From: Halogranum amylolyticum
GTDB lineage: Archaea > Halobacteriota > Halobacteria > Halobacteriales > Haloferacaceae
Direction of reading: 5' to 3'
Assembly: GCF_900110465.1 (NCBI RefSeq)
Contig: NZ_FODV01000031.1
Span: forward strand, 1 to 32,729
Length of the DNA stretch: 32,729 nucleotides
Positions 22,981 to 31,251 of this stretch are shown piece after piece. How positions within the stretch are numbered: the stretch's first letter is position 1; every line of letters starts with the position of its first letter. The notes under the pieces were generated by a model, which did not search any database, was not told the DNA's origin, and saw only the letters and a list, made by a program, of their open reading frames with translations. The position numbers were made by a program, and so were the translations under genes.

Positions 22981-24734
22981 TGGAGAACCCGGACGTCGTC
23001 GTCGTCGGCGCTGGTGCCGACGGCCCCGCCGCCGCTTGGAAACTCGCCCGCGACCACGGACTCGACGTGCTGGTCCTGGAGGGGGGTGCCTGGCACGGCA
23101 ACGAACAGTGGCCCGAACCTCACGCCGACTCCGGTGGAACGGTCAGTACCGACCCGGACGACCTCGACGGGAAGCTGCTCGACGAGCAGTTCACCCATCG
23201 CGAGGCGGACGCGAACGACCCGACCTACGGTTACCTCCGGGTCGGACCCGCCGACCACTCGCGGGCACCGTGGTTCCGCAACCTCCACCAGAACGCGTTC
23301 ATCTGGCAGATATCGGCGGTCGGCGGAACCTCTCTGCACTACTTCGCCAACCACCCGCGTGCCTATCCGACCGCAGTCGACGACCAGCCGCACTGGCCGA
23401 TCGACTACGAGGAACTGGTACCGTACTACCAGCTCAACGAGGAGATAACGAGCACCCAACAGGCCCCCATGACAGGGAAAGAAGAGGTGTTCATCGAGGG
23501 CGCGACGAACGCGGGCTACGACCTCATCGAGACGAAGAACGTCACCGAGACCGGGTGGCGTCCCCAGGCCAACGCGGTCGAAGTTCCGGGGCGGGAGACC
23601 TCGACCGGCGAACCGCTCGACGCGGACTACGACGGGACGTTCAGTTACGACGACGGGTTCCGCGGTGACACGCTGGTCGGAGACCACTTCCAGGGTTCTT
23701 CGACGCCCGTCGACGCCCCGGTCCGCGACAAGGCTCGCAAGTCGAGTAACGTCGGCTACGTCCCTCGTGCACTCGACACCAACCAGGACGACTCGGCGGG
23801 TTCCGTCGCACTCCGCCCGAACGCTTACGTCACCAACGTCGAGACCGACGAGAGTCTCGGGTCTAGCACGGCGACAGGCGTCACCTTCCGCGATTCCTGG
23901 TCCGGACAGTCTCAGACGGTGAATGCCGACGTGACCGTCCTCGCCGGGGGCTGTATCGAGACTCCTCGTCTCTGGCTCAACTCCGGGCTGCCCGACGACG
24001 GCTGGGTCGGGAAAGGGTTGACGACCCACTGGTTCGACTGGGTCGTCGGCGTCTACGACGACGAGACCGTCGCCGACATCAACCCCGAGGAGGAACACAT
24101 GGACCCCTACGTCGGGCAGAACTCCGCGGTGCGGTTCGACAAGCCGGGCGTCGGCGGCATGGAAGACATCGGGATGTCACCCGGCCTCGTCTCCTACGCC
24201 GACTACCTGTTCAGCCAGGCTGGCTACAGCTTCGACACGCAGGTCGACCCCGAGGAACCGTGGGACACACGGGGCTACGTCGTCGGGAAGGAACTGAAGC
24301 GTCGGATGTCGGACTATCGCCAGACGAAGGCGCTCTTGATACTCACCGACGACCTGCCGCGACAGGACAACGGCGTCTCGCTCGACAACACGTTCAGCGA
24401 CGAACACGGACCCGTCCCGAAGATCAAGTGGGAACCCCACCCCGACGACGACGCCAAACGTGATGAACTCTCGCGCATCGCCGCGCGAATCCACAAGGCG
24501 GCCGGTGCCGAGCACGTCCACCGCTGTGACTGGCCGCCGTTGTTGTTACACATGCAGTCCTCGATGCGGATGGGGCAGGTACTCGACGAGAACGCCGAAG
24601 CCTACAACGTCGACCGTCTGTTCGTCGCCGACCACTCCGCACTCGCGAACGGTCTCGGCGGGCCCAACCCCACCAACACCGGACAGGCGCTCGCACTCCG
24701 AACCGCCGACAGGATCGCAGACCTGTACTTCTGA
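22980..24734 (+). CDS. GMC-family FAD-dependent dehydrogenase, large subunit
   Basis: A 584-residue flavoprotein (MENPDVVVVGAGADGPAAAW). FAD binding: VVGAGADGPAAAWKLA (residues ~8-23) and VLEGGAW near 32; also IWQISAVGGTSLHYFANHPR (~108-127), where the flavin-linking GGTS of GMC enzymes occurs, and VTVLAGGCIETPRLWLNSG. The C terminus has LLHMQSSMRMGQ and FVADHSALANGLGGPNPTNT with the putative catalytic His (HSAL), and ends ALALRTADRIADLYF. It has no signal peptide of its own, while the preceding gene has a Tat signal, so the two are predicted to be exported as a folded complex. Family members oxidise sugars, sugar acids or alcohols. No cytochrome subunit is encoded nearby, so its electron acceptor is unknown. 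Confidence 0.9.
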   Translation: MENPDVVVVGAGADGPAAAWKLARDHGLDVLVLEGGAWHGNEQWPEPHADSGGTVSTDPDDLDGKLLDEQFTHREADANDPTYGYLRVGPADHSRAPWFRNLHQNAFIWQISAVGGTSLHYFANHPRAYPTAVDDQPHWPIDYEELVPYYQLNEEITSTQQAPMTGKEEVFIEGATNAGYDLIETKNVTETGWRPQANAVEVPGRETSTGEPLDADYDGTFSYDDGFRGDTLVGDHFQGSSTPVDAPVRDKARKSSNVGYVPRALDTNQDDSAGSVALRPNAYVTNVETDESLGSSTATGVTFRDSWSGQSQTVNADVTVLAGGCIETPRLWLNSGLPDDGWVGKGLTTHWFDWVVGVYDDETVADINPEEEHMDPYVGQNSAVRFDKPGVGGMEDIGMSPGLVSYADYLFSQAGYSFDTQVDPEEPWDTRGYVVGKELKRRMSDYRQTKALLILTDDLPRQDNGVSLDNTFSDEHGPVPKIKWEPHPDDDAKRDELSRIAARIHKAAGAEHVHRCDWPPLLLHMQSSMRMGQVLDENAEAYNVDRLFVADHSALANGLGGPNPTNTGQALALRTADRIADLYF

Positions 24735-24742
24735 ACTCACCG

Positions 24743-24766
24743 CTTCCGGACGAATCGGTCCGGAAG
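24743..24766 (+). terminator. Hairpin after GMC gene
   Basis: CTTCCGGAC (24743-24751) pairs perfectly with GTCCGGAAG (24758-24766) across a six-base loop, nine bases after the TGA. No strong U-tract follows, so it may end transcription or only stabilise the RNA end. Confidence 0.45.
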
Positions 24767-24915
24767 TACCACGCATCTATACAGCGAACGTATACATCCT
24801 GTCGCGTAGACTGTCGGTCGACGCTCCGTGCGTTCCGTTCGAGACACGGCTAACGTCCGACTCGTGATGCAGCTTCGGGGGAATGTTTTTCTTGTTGTCA
24901 TCACACACGTCAGTC

Positions 24916-26106
24916 GTGCCTCACACACTCTCTCGACGACGTGTCCTGCAGACACTCGGTGCGACGGCGACCGCCTCGGGGCTGATTGGGACGGTCAGCG
25001 GACGAGGCCGGTCGTCCACCGCTCGCTTCAGCGCGTTCAACGTTCGAGATCTGACGACCGAACAAGTACAGACGACTGGGGACGAGCAGGCGACGGCCGC
25101 CGCCCGCGTGATTCAAGAAGTCCGCCCGGACGTCCTCGTCGTCAACGAACTCACGAACAACCTCCAGGAAGGCACGGCCACCGACCGACCGAACGTCGAC
25201 GCCTTCGTCGACAACTATCTCAGCGTGCCCCAGCGCGAGGGGCTCCAGGGTATCGACTATCCGTACACGCTCCAACCCGACAGCAACACCGGCGTCCTCC
25301 CGGAGACCGACTACGACTTCAACAAGGACGGGACGGCCGGCGAACGGCCCGGCGACGCCTACGGGTTCGGGTTCTACCCCGGACAGTACGCGTTCGCGAT
25401 CCTGAGTCGGTACCCGATTGAGCGCGACGGTATCCGGTCGTTCCAGGAGTTCAACTGGGCTGACATGCCCGATAGTCGGATTCCGTTGGCCGGCGACGAC
25501 GACGTCCAAACGGAGCCGTCGGATGCGATGTATCTGACCGAGGACGAAGCCGACGTGTATCGACTCTCCTCGAAGACGCACATCGACGTCCCGGTGGAGA
25601 TCGACGGGACGACCGTCCACGGCCTCTTCGCCCATCCGACGCCGCCGGTGTTCGACGGCGTCAACAATTTCAACGGTCGGTGGAACGCCGACGAGATCCG
25701 CTTCTTCGCGGACTACGTTGCGGGCGCGGAGTACATCTACGACGACAGCGGCGTTGCCGGCGGACTCGACGACGACGCGTCGTACGTCCTCCTCGGCGAC
25801 ATGAACGCCGGACCGGAGGCGGACCGACCGCTCGACCCGGCGACGACGTATCTACTCGAGAACGACGACTTCGACACGCGCCGCCTGCCCACGAGTCCGG
25901 GAGGCGCACAGCGTGGCAACCCCGAGGCGACGGCCACGTTTGGCGGCGGATCGCAGGTCGACTGGGTGCTCCCGTCGCCCGAGCTCTCCCTCCGTGCGTC
26001 GTCAGTGGTCTGGCCCGGTTCGGACGCGTCGAAACGTGGACTCGGCGAGGACGTGCGGACAGCCTCCGACCACCGCCTGGTGTGGGCGGACGTCGCCACT
26101 CGGTGA
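24916..26106 (+). CDS. Tat-exported endonuclease/exonuclease/phosphatase-fold protein
   Basis: A 396-residue protein from GTG 24916. Its N terminus SRRRVLQTLGATATASGLIG is a twin-arginine signal. Catalytic motifs of the EEP (DNase I-like) superfamily are visible: FNVR with Asn42, VVNELT with Glu78, FAHPT (His240), LLGDMNAG (Asp295, Asn297), VDW (Asp349) and ASDHRLVW (Ser384-His386). The enzyme should be a metal-dependent extracellular phosphodiesterase or phosphatase; DNA, nucleotides and phospholipid head groups are all possible. The segment DYDFNKDGTAGERPGDAYGFG resembles a calcium-binding loop. The in-frame ATG at 24883 adds 11 residues before the signal and is less likely. It may serve phosphate scavenging, but no pho-type neighbour is seen. 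Confidence 0.85.
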   Translation: MPHTLSRRRVLQTLGATATASGLIGTVSGRGRSSTARFSAFNVRDLTTEQVQTTGDEQATAAARVIQEVRPDVLVVNELTNNLQEGTATDRPNVDAFVDNYLSVPQREGLQGIDYPYTLQPDSNTGVLPETDYDFNKDGTAGERPGDAYGFGFYPGQYAFAILSRYPIERDGIRSFQEFNWADMPDSRIPLAGDDDVQTEPSDAMYLTEDEADVYRLSSKTHIDVPVEIDGTTVHGLFAHPTPPVFDGVNNFNGRWNADEIRFFADYVAGAEYIYDDSGVAGGLDDDASYVLLGDMNAGPEADRPLDPATTYLLENDDFDTRRLPTSPGGAQRGNPEATATFGGGSQVDWVLPSPELSLRASSVVWPGSDASKRGLGEDVRTASDHRLVWADVATR

Positions 26107-26131
26107 GGGTCGTCGGCGACCGTTCGGTGCG

Positions 26132-26971
26132 TTAGGAGGTCAACACCGCGCGGGCGGCGAACACGAGGTTCTCCTTCCGCTCTCGGATGCGCCGATAGAA
26201 GTACGACATCCACTTGTCACCGTACGGGATGTACTGGTTCACCTCGTACCCCTGCTGTGCCAGTTCGCGTTGCGCGTCGGTCCGAACGCCCATCAGCATC
26301 TGAATCTCGAAGTCGGTGCCGTACTCCTCGTGGAGCTCCCGAGCATAGTCGATCATCTCGGGGTCGTGGCTGCCGACGGCGATGCCGCCGTCGAACGCTT
26401 CGAACATGTACTCGAGGTACTGCCTGTACGCCTCATTGACGTGCTTCTTCTGTTGATACGCGACTTCGGGCGGCTCGTCGTAGGCGCCCTTCACGAGTCG
26501 GACCTTTCCGGGGACGTCTGCGAGGCGGGGGAGATCCTCTGCCGTCCGCTTGAGGTTCGCTTGGACGCACAGCCCGACTCCACCGTCGTACTCGGTGGCG
26601 AACTCGGTGTACGCATCGAGCGTGACGTCTGTCGTCGTGTGGTCTTCCATGTCCACCCAGACGAACACCCCCTGTTCGTCGGCTCTCTCGAGGATGCGGC
26701 CGAGATTCTCCCTGAACACGTCGTCACCCGCGTCGAGGCCGATCTGCGACGGTTTGACCGAGAGACAGGCCGTCAGCTCCGTCCTCCCGACCTGCTCGAC
26801 GAGGTCGAGATAGGCACTCACGTCCTCGTCCGCCGCCTCCCGTGTCTGATAGTGCTCTCCCAACAGATTCAGTATGCCGCCGATCCCGTCTCGATTGAGT
26901 TCGGCCACGTAGTCGAGCGACTCGGTCGCTGTCTCGGCAGCGACAAACCGGCTCGCAATGGGTGGGATCAT
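26132..26971 (-). CDS. Proline dehydrogenase
   Basis: A 279-residue TIM-barrel flavoenzyme from ATG 26971 (MIPPIASRFVAAETATESLD). It has GILNLLGEHYQTREAAD, LSVKPSQIGLDAG, VWVDMEDHTTTDVTLD, QANLKRTAEDLPRLADVPG with VRLVKGAYDEP, IAVGSHDPEMIDYA, QMLMGVRTDAQRELAQQGY, YGDKWMSYFYRRIRERKEN. The last contains the Tyr and paired Arg that hold the carboxylate of proline in monofunctional PutB-type enzymes. It oxidises L-proline to pyrroline-5-carboxylate, with FAD. The matching aldehyde dehydrogenase is at 31252. Longer in-frame starts (to 27256) run into non-conserved sequence. It ends 25 bases from the convergent EEP gene and is divergent from the NSS symporter. Confidence 0.93.
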   Translation of the reverse strand: MIPPIASRFVAAETATESLDYVAELNRDGIGGILNLLGEHYQTREAADEDVSAYLDLVEQVGRTELTACLSVKPSQIGLDAGDDVFRENLGRILERADEQGVFVWVDMEDHTTTDVTLDAYTEFATEYDGGVGLCVQANLKRTAEDLPRLADVPGKVRLVKGAYDEPPEVAYQQKKHVNEAYRQYLEYMFEAFDGGIAVGSHDPEMIDYARELHEEYGTDFEIQMLMGVRTDAQRELAQQGYEVNQYIPYGDKWMSYFYRRIRERKENLVFAARAVLTS

Positions 26972-27294
26972 CTTTCGTAATAGCGGCCTCCAGACGGGCC
27001 TAAAGTAATCACCTACCAAATAATTCTCGGAACAAAAGGTCGAATTAAATCGGTGGCATCGTTCTCGACCCCCGCCTCCGCCGCTTGTCTGCTGAGGGTC
27101 AAGCGGTGTGGTTCGTGGTCGTGGGAATCGTAGCACGAGTAACGCCCGATCCGCCTGTCGTCGGTACGGACAAAAGACGTCCTCGACTCCGACAGCGTGA
27201 CGACGGGGGAGAGACCTGTCAGATCTCGTATCCCCCGACCATGATAGGGAACTCATATAATTCCTTGCTATCCAAGCGTTTGGGTAGACTTAGC
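26972..27294. promoter_or_regulatory. Divergent promoter region between proline dehydrogenase and NSS symporter
   Basis: About 320 bases without a gene. An AT-rich patch lies at 27003-27050, suited to the proline dehydrogenase promoter; a GGAGG lies near 26988 on the minus strand, about 15 bases before the ATG. For the symporter, CATATAATT (27254-27262) is a TATA box about 36 bases before the ATG at 27295, giving a leader of roughly ten bases. No shared operator repeat was found. Confidence 0.5.
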
Positions 27295-28761
27295 ATGGCA
27301 GACTCAGAGGCGAGAACCGCGAGAGAAGAGTGGGGCAGTCGGTTCGGCTTCCTGATGGCGATGTTGGGAGCGATGGTCGGGGCGGGAAACATCTGGCGGA
27401 TGCCGTTCACGACGGGGGAGAACGGGGGTGGTGCGTTCCTCCTCGCGTACATCCTTCTGTTGTACCTGATCGCCGTCCCCGGCCTCATGGCCGAGACGAT
27501 GATCGGTCGCTACACGAACAGCGGGGTGATCGGAGCGTTCAAACAGATTCTCGGAAGTAAACGTGCACAGGGGCTCGGACTCGTCGTCCTCCTCGTCAAC
27601 GTGGCGCTGATGTCGTACTACGCGCCGATCATCGGGTGGGCGCTGTACTACGCCGGTCACTCGGTGCTCATGACGTTCACCCAACCGGGGTTCCAGCCAC
27701 AGGCGTTTTGGGAGGGGTTCATCTCCAATACGGCGCTCGTGGTCGGAATGCATACGTTGACGATGGCCGGAATCGCTGGCGTCCTCGTCTTCGGAATCCG
27801 TCGTGGGATCGAGCGCGTCGTGAAGTGGATGATTCCACTCCTCGTCGTCGCACTGGTCGCAGTCGCGATTCGTGGTGTCACACTCCCGGGCGGGATGGAA
27901 GGCGTCGCCTTCGTCTTCACGCCGAGTTGGGAGTTCCTCACACGGGGGAGTACGTGGGTCGCAGCGCTCAGTCAAGCGCTCTTCTCGACGGGGCTCGGCT
28001 GGGGGATCGCTCTCACTTACGGGAGCTATCTCAGCCGGTACGACGACGTCCCGCTCGGTGGCGGTCTCTTCACCGCTATCGGGAACACGAGTATCGGTCT
28101 GCTGGCAGTGTTCGCGACGTTCCCGGTCGTGTTCGCGTTCGGGCTCGAACCGAGCGCCGGGTCGAACCTGCTCTTCATCTCTCTCGCAGAGGTGTTCCCG
28201 GAACTCCCCGGCGGTGGGTTGTGGGCAATTGTCTTCTTCGTCTCGTTCTTCTTCGCGACGTTCACGTCCGGTCTCGGTATCACCGAAGTCGGCGTGACAA
28301 CCGTCTCCGAGGAGACGCGTCTCTCGCGAACGGGGTCGGTGCTCGCGGTCTGTGGTGCAATCTGGCTGCTGGGACTGCCGAGCGCCTACTCGTCGTCTTT
28401 CCTCGGACAGATGGACTTCATGTTCGGAAGCTTCGGCCTCCCGCTGGCGACGTTGTCCATCATCGCACTCGTCGCCTGGAAGTTCGGTCCGGAGCGGGCT
28501 CGTGTCATCGACCTCAACCGGAACGCTGGCATCTACGTCGGTTCGTGGTGGAATCCGGTCATCAAGTATGCCATCCCCGTCGTGATGCTGTTCATCCTGG
28601 GCTACGGCGTCGTCTCGAGTCTCGGCACGGAGAACCAGTCGTTGATGGTAATGGGTGTGGCACTCATGGTCGTCCTCGTCGCCGTGAGCGTCGCAGTGAT
28701 GAGCGTCATCGGAAGTGAACCTGAACCTGCTCCGGAGCGGGTTCCGGGGGGTGACGACTGA
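27295..28761 (+). CDS. NSS-family sodium-dependent transporter
   Basis: A 488-residue membrane protein from ATG 27295 (MADSEARTAREEWGSRFGFL). The unwound first helix typical of the family is plain: GAMVGAGNIWRMPFTTGENG, followed by GGAFLLAYILLLYLIAVPGL and AETMIGRYTNSG. About 11-12 hydrophobic segments follow, ending near 470, with an acidic tail EPEPAPERVPGGDD. NSS proteins carry amino acids or related compounds with sodium. The next two genes overlap or nearly abut it (1-base gap, then ATGA overlap), and the third encodes a proline racemase-type enzyme, so the substrate is probably proline, hydroxyproline or the D-isomer. That is inference from position; no residue seen here fixes it. The long in-frame extension to 27085 is not conserved in character. 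Confidence 0.92.
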   Translation: MADSEARTAREEWGSRFGFLMAMLGAMVGAGNIWRMPFTTGENGGGAFLLAYILLLYLIAVPGLMAETMIGRYTNSGVIGAFKQILGSKRAQGLGLVVLLVNVALMSYYAPIIGWALYYAGHSVLMTFTQPGFQPQAFWEGFISNTALVVGMHTLTMAGIAGVLVFGIRRGIERVVKWMIPLLVVALVAVAIRGVTLPGGMEGVAFVFTPSWEFLTRGSTWVAALSQALFSTGLGWGIALTYGSYLSRYDDVPLGGGLFTAIGNTSIGLLAVFATFPVVFAFGLEPSAGSNLLFISLAEVFPELPGGGLWAIVFFVSFFFATFTSGLGITEVGVTTVSEETRLSRTGSVLAVCGAIWLLGLPSAYSSSFLGQMDFMFGSFGLPLATLSIIALVAWKFGPERARVIDLNRNAGIYVGSWWNPVIKYAIPVVMLFILGYGVVSSLGTENQSLMVMGVALMVVLVAVSVAVMSVIGSEPEPAPERVPGGDD

Positions 28762-28762
28762 G

Positions 28763-29086
28763 ATGGCTCTCTCGACTGTTGCGTGGATCTCGATGCTCCT
28801 CGCCATCCTCGTGTTACCTGGCGTCGCCACCGTCGCCCTCGTCAAGTCCCTCCGCTCCGAAGAGCGGAAGCTCGAACTGCTCAGAGAACAGGGACGTATC
28901 GACAGCTACTCGCCGCGTGCACTCGGAGAGCTCCGTGAGTGGGTCCAGGCGCATCCGAACGACCCCTACGCGACGGTCGCTCGACAGCGGTACAACGAGT
29001 GCGTCCGGACGCTCCGAGAGATCGACGAACCGTACTACGACTGGTCTCCCGAGGAGATCGACCAACTCGAGGTGCTTGACGAATGA
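28763..29086 (+). CDS. Small single-pass membrane protein, candidate NSS partner subunit
   Basis: A 107-residue protein from ATG 28763. An N-terminal membrane helix (WISMLLAILVLPGVATVALV, about residues 7-26) is followed by a charged helix SLRSEERKLELLREQGRI and a soluble acidic domain, YSPRALGELREWVQAHPNDP and RYNECVRTLREIDEPYYDW. It starts one base after the NSS stop and its own stop overlaps the ATG of the racemase gene, so the three form a tightly coupled unit. Some bacterial NSS transporters need a tiny one-helix subunit (MetS with MetP); this protein is longer and has an extra domain, but the position is the same. I do not recognise a named family. The in-frame ATG at 28715 would overlap the NSS gene. 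Confidence 0.75.
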   Translation: MALSTVAWISMLLAILVLPGVATVALVKSLRSEERKLELLREQGRIDSYSPRALGELREWVQAHPNDPYATVARQRYNECVRTLREIDEPYYDWSPEEIDQLEVLDE

Positions 29087-30108
29087 ACACGGACATCCCC
29101 ATCGACGAGATTGACACGGAGGCGTCGTTCACCACGGTCGACACCCACACGGCGGGCGAACCGACGCGTATCGTCCTGGACGGGATCGACCGGTCGGCGC
29201 TCGTGGGCGACAGCGTTCGAGCGAAGCGAGACTCGTTCGCCGAGAACTACGACTGGGTTCGCGAGCTACTGATGAAAGAACCGCGCGGTCACGACGACAT
29301 GTTCGGTGCCGTCGTCGTCGACCCGCAGCACGACACGACAGACCTCGGCGTCTTCTTCATGGACAGTCGGGGCTACCTGGACATGTGTGGCCACGGGACG
29401 ATCGGTGTCGTCTCAGCGCTGCTCGAGTTGGGACGGCTCTCTCCGCAGGAGTCCATCGACGTGGAGACGCCGGCGGGCATTGTCGAGGCGGAACCCCAGT
29501 ACACCGACACGGGCGTCGAGAGCGTCAGGATACAGAACGTTCGGTCGTTCGTCTACGACGAGACGACAGTACCCGTCTCTTTCCGCGAGTCACCGCTCCA
29601 CGTCGACGTCGTCTACGCGGGGAACTTCTTCGCCTTGGTTGACGGCGACCAACTCGACGTCCCGGTCGAGACAACTCACACGGACGAGCTCGTCGAGCGC
29701 GGTCTCGAGATCCGAGACGCCGTCAACGACGAACTCGACATCGTCCATCCGCTGACCGGCGAGTCTGACGCGGTCTCAATCACCGAGATTTATGGTTCGG
29801 ACGCCGACGTCGACCACAGTATCGTCGTCTTCGGTGACGGTCAAGTCGATCGTTCACCGTGCGGAACCGGCACGTGCGCGAAGATGACGCTCCTACACGA
29901 GACAGGGAAACTCGCTCTCGACGAACCGTATCTGCACCAGAGTGTCATCGGAACGCGGTTCGAGGGTCGGCTCGTCGACGTCGAAGAACGTGACGGAGTG
30001 ACCCTGACGACGCCAACCATCACCGGCTCTGCCCGGATCACGGGGAGGCACACCTTCGTGAAAGATCCGAAGGACTCGCTCACCGGCTTCAGTCTCTCAC
30101 CGAAATAA
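29083..30108 (+). CDS. Proline racemase/4-hydroxyproline epimerase
   Basis: A 341-residue cytoplasmic enzyme (MNTDIPIDEIDTEASFTTVD). Both catalytic cysteines of the family are present: Cys102 in DMCGHGTIG and Cys260 in DRSPCGTGTCAKM, which argues for a true racemase or epimerase rather than the related trans-3-hydroxyproline dehydratase, in which the first Cys is replaced. THTAGEPTRIVLDG (~21-34) and VYAGNFFALVD (~177-187) are further family motifs. It would convert D- to L-proline, or trans-4-hydroxy-L-proline to the cis-D form. With L-proline dehydrogenase and a predicted glutamate-semialdehyde dehydrogenase in the same cluster, D-proline use is the simpler reading; the usual hydroxyproline pathway genes (a D-hydroxyproline oxidase, a deaminase) are not seen in this window. 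Its ATG overlaps the small membrane protein's stop. Confidence 0.9.
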   Translation: MNTDIPIDEIDTEASFTTVDTHTAGEPTRIVLDGIDRSALVGDSVRAKRDSFAENYDWVRELLMKEPRGHDDMFGAVVVDPQHDTTDLGVFFMDSRGYLDMCGHGTIGVVSALLELGRLSPQESIDVETPAGIVEAEPQYTDTGVESVRIQNVRSFVYDETTVPVSFRESPLHVDVVYAGNFFALVDGDQLDVPVETTHTDELVERGLEIRDAVNDELDIVHPLTGESDAVSITEIYGSDADVDHSIVVFGDGQVDRSPCGTGTCAKMTLLHETGKLALDEPYLHQSVIGTRFEGRLVDVEERDGVTLTTPTITGSARITGRHTFVKDPKDSLTGFSLSPK

Positions 30109-30164
30109 ACTACCCCACCCTACTCCCTCGACGCATACGCGTCTTGCTGCTTGAGGGTGTCGCT

Positions 30165-30327
30165 AGAAACCGTCGGTTTCTGGCTGCTAACCAGAACTCT
30201 TTGACCTCTGGTAATGGGCCACCGGTGGTGTCTCGCTCTATCGAAGCCTTTCGGTGGCTTTGCTGTGTACTCCCGGTAATCACGCACCAGCAATCCGCTG
30301 AGGTCCACCCCAGCGGTTCGATGCTGG
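30165..30327. other. Five consecutive hairpins in a gene gap
   Basis: Stems in order: AGAAACCG/CGGTTTCT (30165-30181, one-base centre); CCAGA/TCTGG (30191-30211); the palindrome CCACCGGTGG (30219-30228); AAGCC/GGCTT (30244-30260); and CCAGCA plus CGCTG pairing with CAGCG plus TGCTGG (30287-30327). The gap lies between convergent genes (30109-30345). The inner ones could end transcription from each side; the whole could be a structured RNA or the worn end of an IS605-type element. Confidence 0.4.
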
Positions 30328-30345
30328 AACCGACGACGCGAGCGA

Positions 30346-31074
30346 TTACTCGTACTGGTTGAGAAGTTTCGCTTCCGCCTTCCGGAGATGTTCGAGCAGC
30401 GTCGTCTTCGAGATGTCCAGCTCCTCGGCGAGCTCTCGCGTCGTCGTCTCCCGCGGCCAGGCGTAGTAGTTCTTTTCGCAGGCGAGCTCGAACACCTCTC
30501 GCTGGCGGTTCGAGAGTTTGTCCTGTTGGTGGGCGACGTGGTTCTTGGCGTCCGAGACGGAGGCGACCTTGGTGACGACGATCTCGGCGTCTTTCTCCTG
30601 CTCCAACGAGTCGATACGTTCTTGCAGTCCGTCTCGCCCGCCGGTGTCGATGAGCGGCCAGTACTCCCATCCGCTGTCGACGCGCACCGGCGCGTCGTGC
30701 ACGAACCCGTACGCGAGCAGCGAGTCGGTCATACTGTTCTCCGGGTCGTACTCGACTATGATCTCGCGAGTCGTGTTGCCGACGTTCGAGACGTCCTTGT
30801 CGAACTCGTGGCGCGCACTCAACTCGGAGACGGAGTCGGTCAGCCGCGAGTCTCTTGCCGTCTCGATGAACTCGTCGATCTGGTCGACCCTGTCGGCGTA
30901 GACAGTGAAGTGCCCCTTCACTGTGTCTGCGGGCGTGTTGTACACCGTGTGGGCGATCACACCGGCGTCGGTCTCGTCCGTCACCTCGAGTGTCCAGCAG
31001 TCGGGATGCCACACTTTGAGTGTGAGTCTCGTCGTCCCGACGACCCCCTCTCGACCGGCATCGACCTTTGACAT
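30346..31074 (-). CDS. Bat-like HTH_10 transcriptional regulator
   Basis: A 242-residue regulator from ATG 31074 (MSKVDAGREGVVGTTRLTLK). Residues about 15-180 resemble the bacterio-opsin-activator-type sensor region (LKVWHPDCWTLEVTDETDAG; VKGHFTVYADRVDQIDEF). Residues about 185-240 are the HTH_10 domain: LSNRQREVFELACEKNYYAW, then PRETTTRELAEELDISKTTL and LEHLRKAEAKLL. No PAS or GAF domain is present. It stands between the racemase operon and the divergent aldehyde dehydrogenase gene, and the family often controls adjacent catabolic genes, so it is the best candidate regulator of this proline cluster. Its TATA box is embedded in a perfect inverted repeat (31096-31111), suggesting autoregulation. 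Confidence 0.88.
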   Translation of the reverse strand: MSKVDAGREGVVGTTRLTLKVWHPDCWTLEVTDETDAGVIAHTVYNTPADTVKGHFTVYADRVDQIDEFIETARDSRLTDSVSELSARHEFDKDVSNVGNTTREIIVEYDPENSMTDSLLAYGFVHDAPVRVDSGWEYWPLIDTGGRDGLQERIDSLEQEKDAEIVVTKVASVSDAKNHVAHQQDKLSNRQREVFELACEKNYYAWPRETTTRELAEELDISKTTLLEHLRKAEAKLLNQYE

Positions 31075-31095
31075 GGTTTGTCGTCTCTCTGCCGC

Positions 31096-31111
31096 GGTGT
31101 ATAAATACACC
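31096..31111 (-). promoter_or_regulatory. TATA box inside a perfect inverted repeat (candidate operator)
   Basis: GGTGTATAAATACACC: seven-base arms GGTGTAT and ATACACC around two central bases. The centre is about 29 bases upstream of the regulator's ATG (31074), the place of a TATA box for a leaderless transcript. A dimer bound here would block TBP. Confidence 0.6.
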
Positions 31112-31220
31112 CTTCCATAGTCGGGTACTAACGGAAATCCCGATACTCCTGCAGGTCAGTCCTTCATCACTCCTCGTAGTCGCGCAACAGACTGACACCC
31201 CCAACCATGGGAGGCAATCG

Positions 31221-31227
31221 TTATTAC
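31221..31227 (+). promoter_or_regulatory. TATA box of aldehyde dehydrogenase gene
   Basis: TTATTAC, 25-31 bases before the ATG at 31252, consistent with a leaderless transcript and with that start. Confidence 0.5.
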
Positions 31228-31251
31228 GCGGTCGTGCCCCCAGAGCCTGAT

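Noticed and set aside
22857..24098. A 413-codon minus-strand open frame opposite the GMC dehydrogenase
   Set aside because: Val/Arg/Gly-rich translation without motifs; the plus strand has complete GMC signatures.
25913..26980. A 355-codon plus-strand open frame opposite proline dehydrogenase
   Set aside because: Shadow frame; the minus strand carries all proline dehydrogenase motifs.
27304..28845. A 513-codon minus-strand open frame opposite the NSS transporter
   Set aside because: Its translation is rich in Arg, Asp, His and Glu with no recognisable domain, while the plus strand has clear transporter helices and motifs. It is a shadow of codon bias in GC-rich DNA.
30308..30327. A tRNA T-arm-like sequence (GGTTCGAT between CCAGC and GCTGG)
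   Set aside because: The loop is eight bases, and no acceptor stem, D-arm or anticodon arm can be placed around it. It is better read as part of a longer hairpin with 30287-30300.
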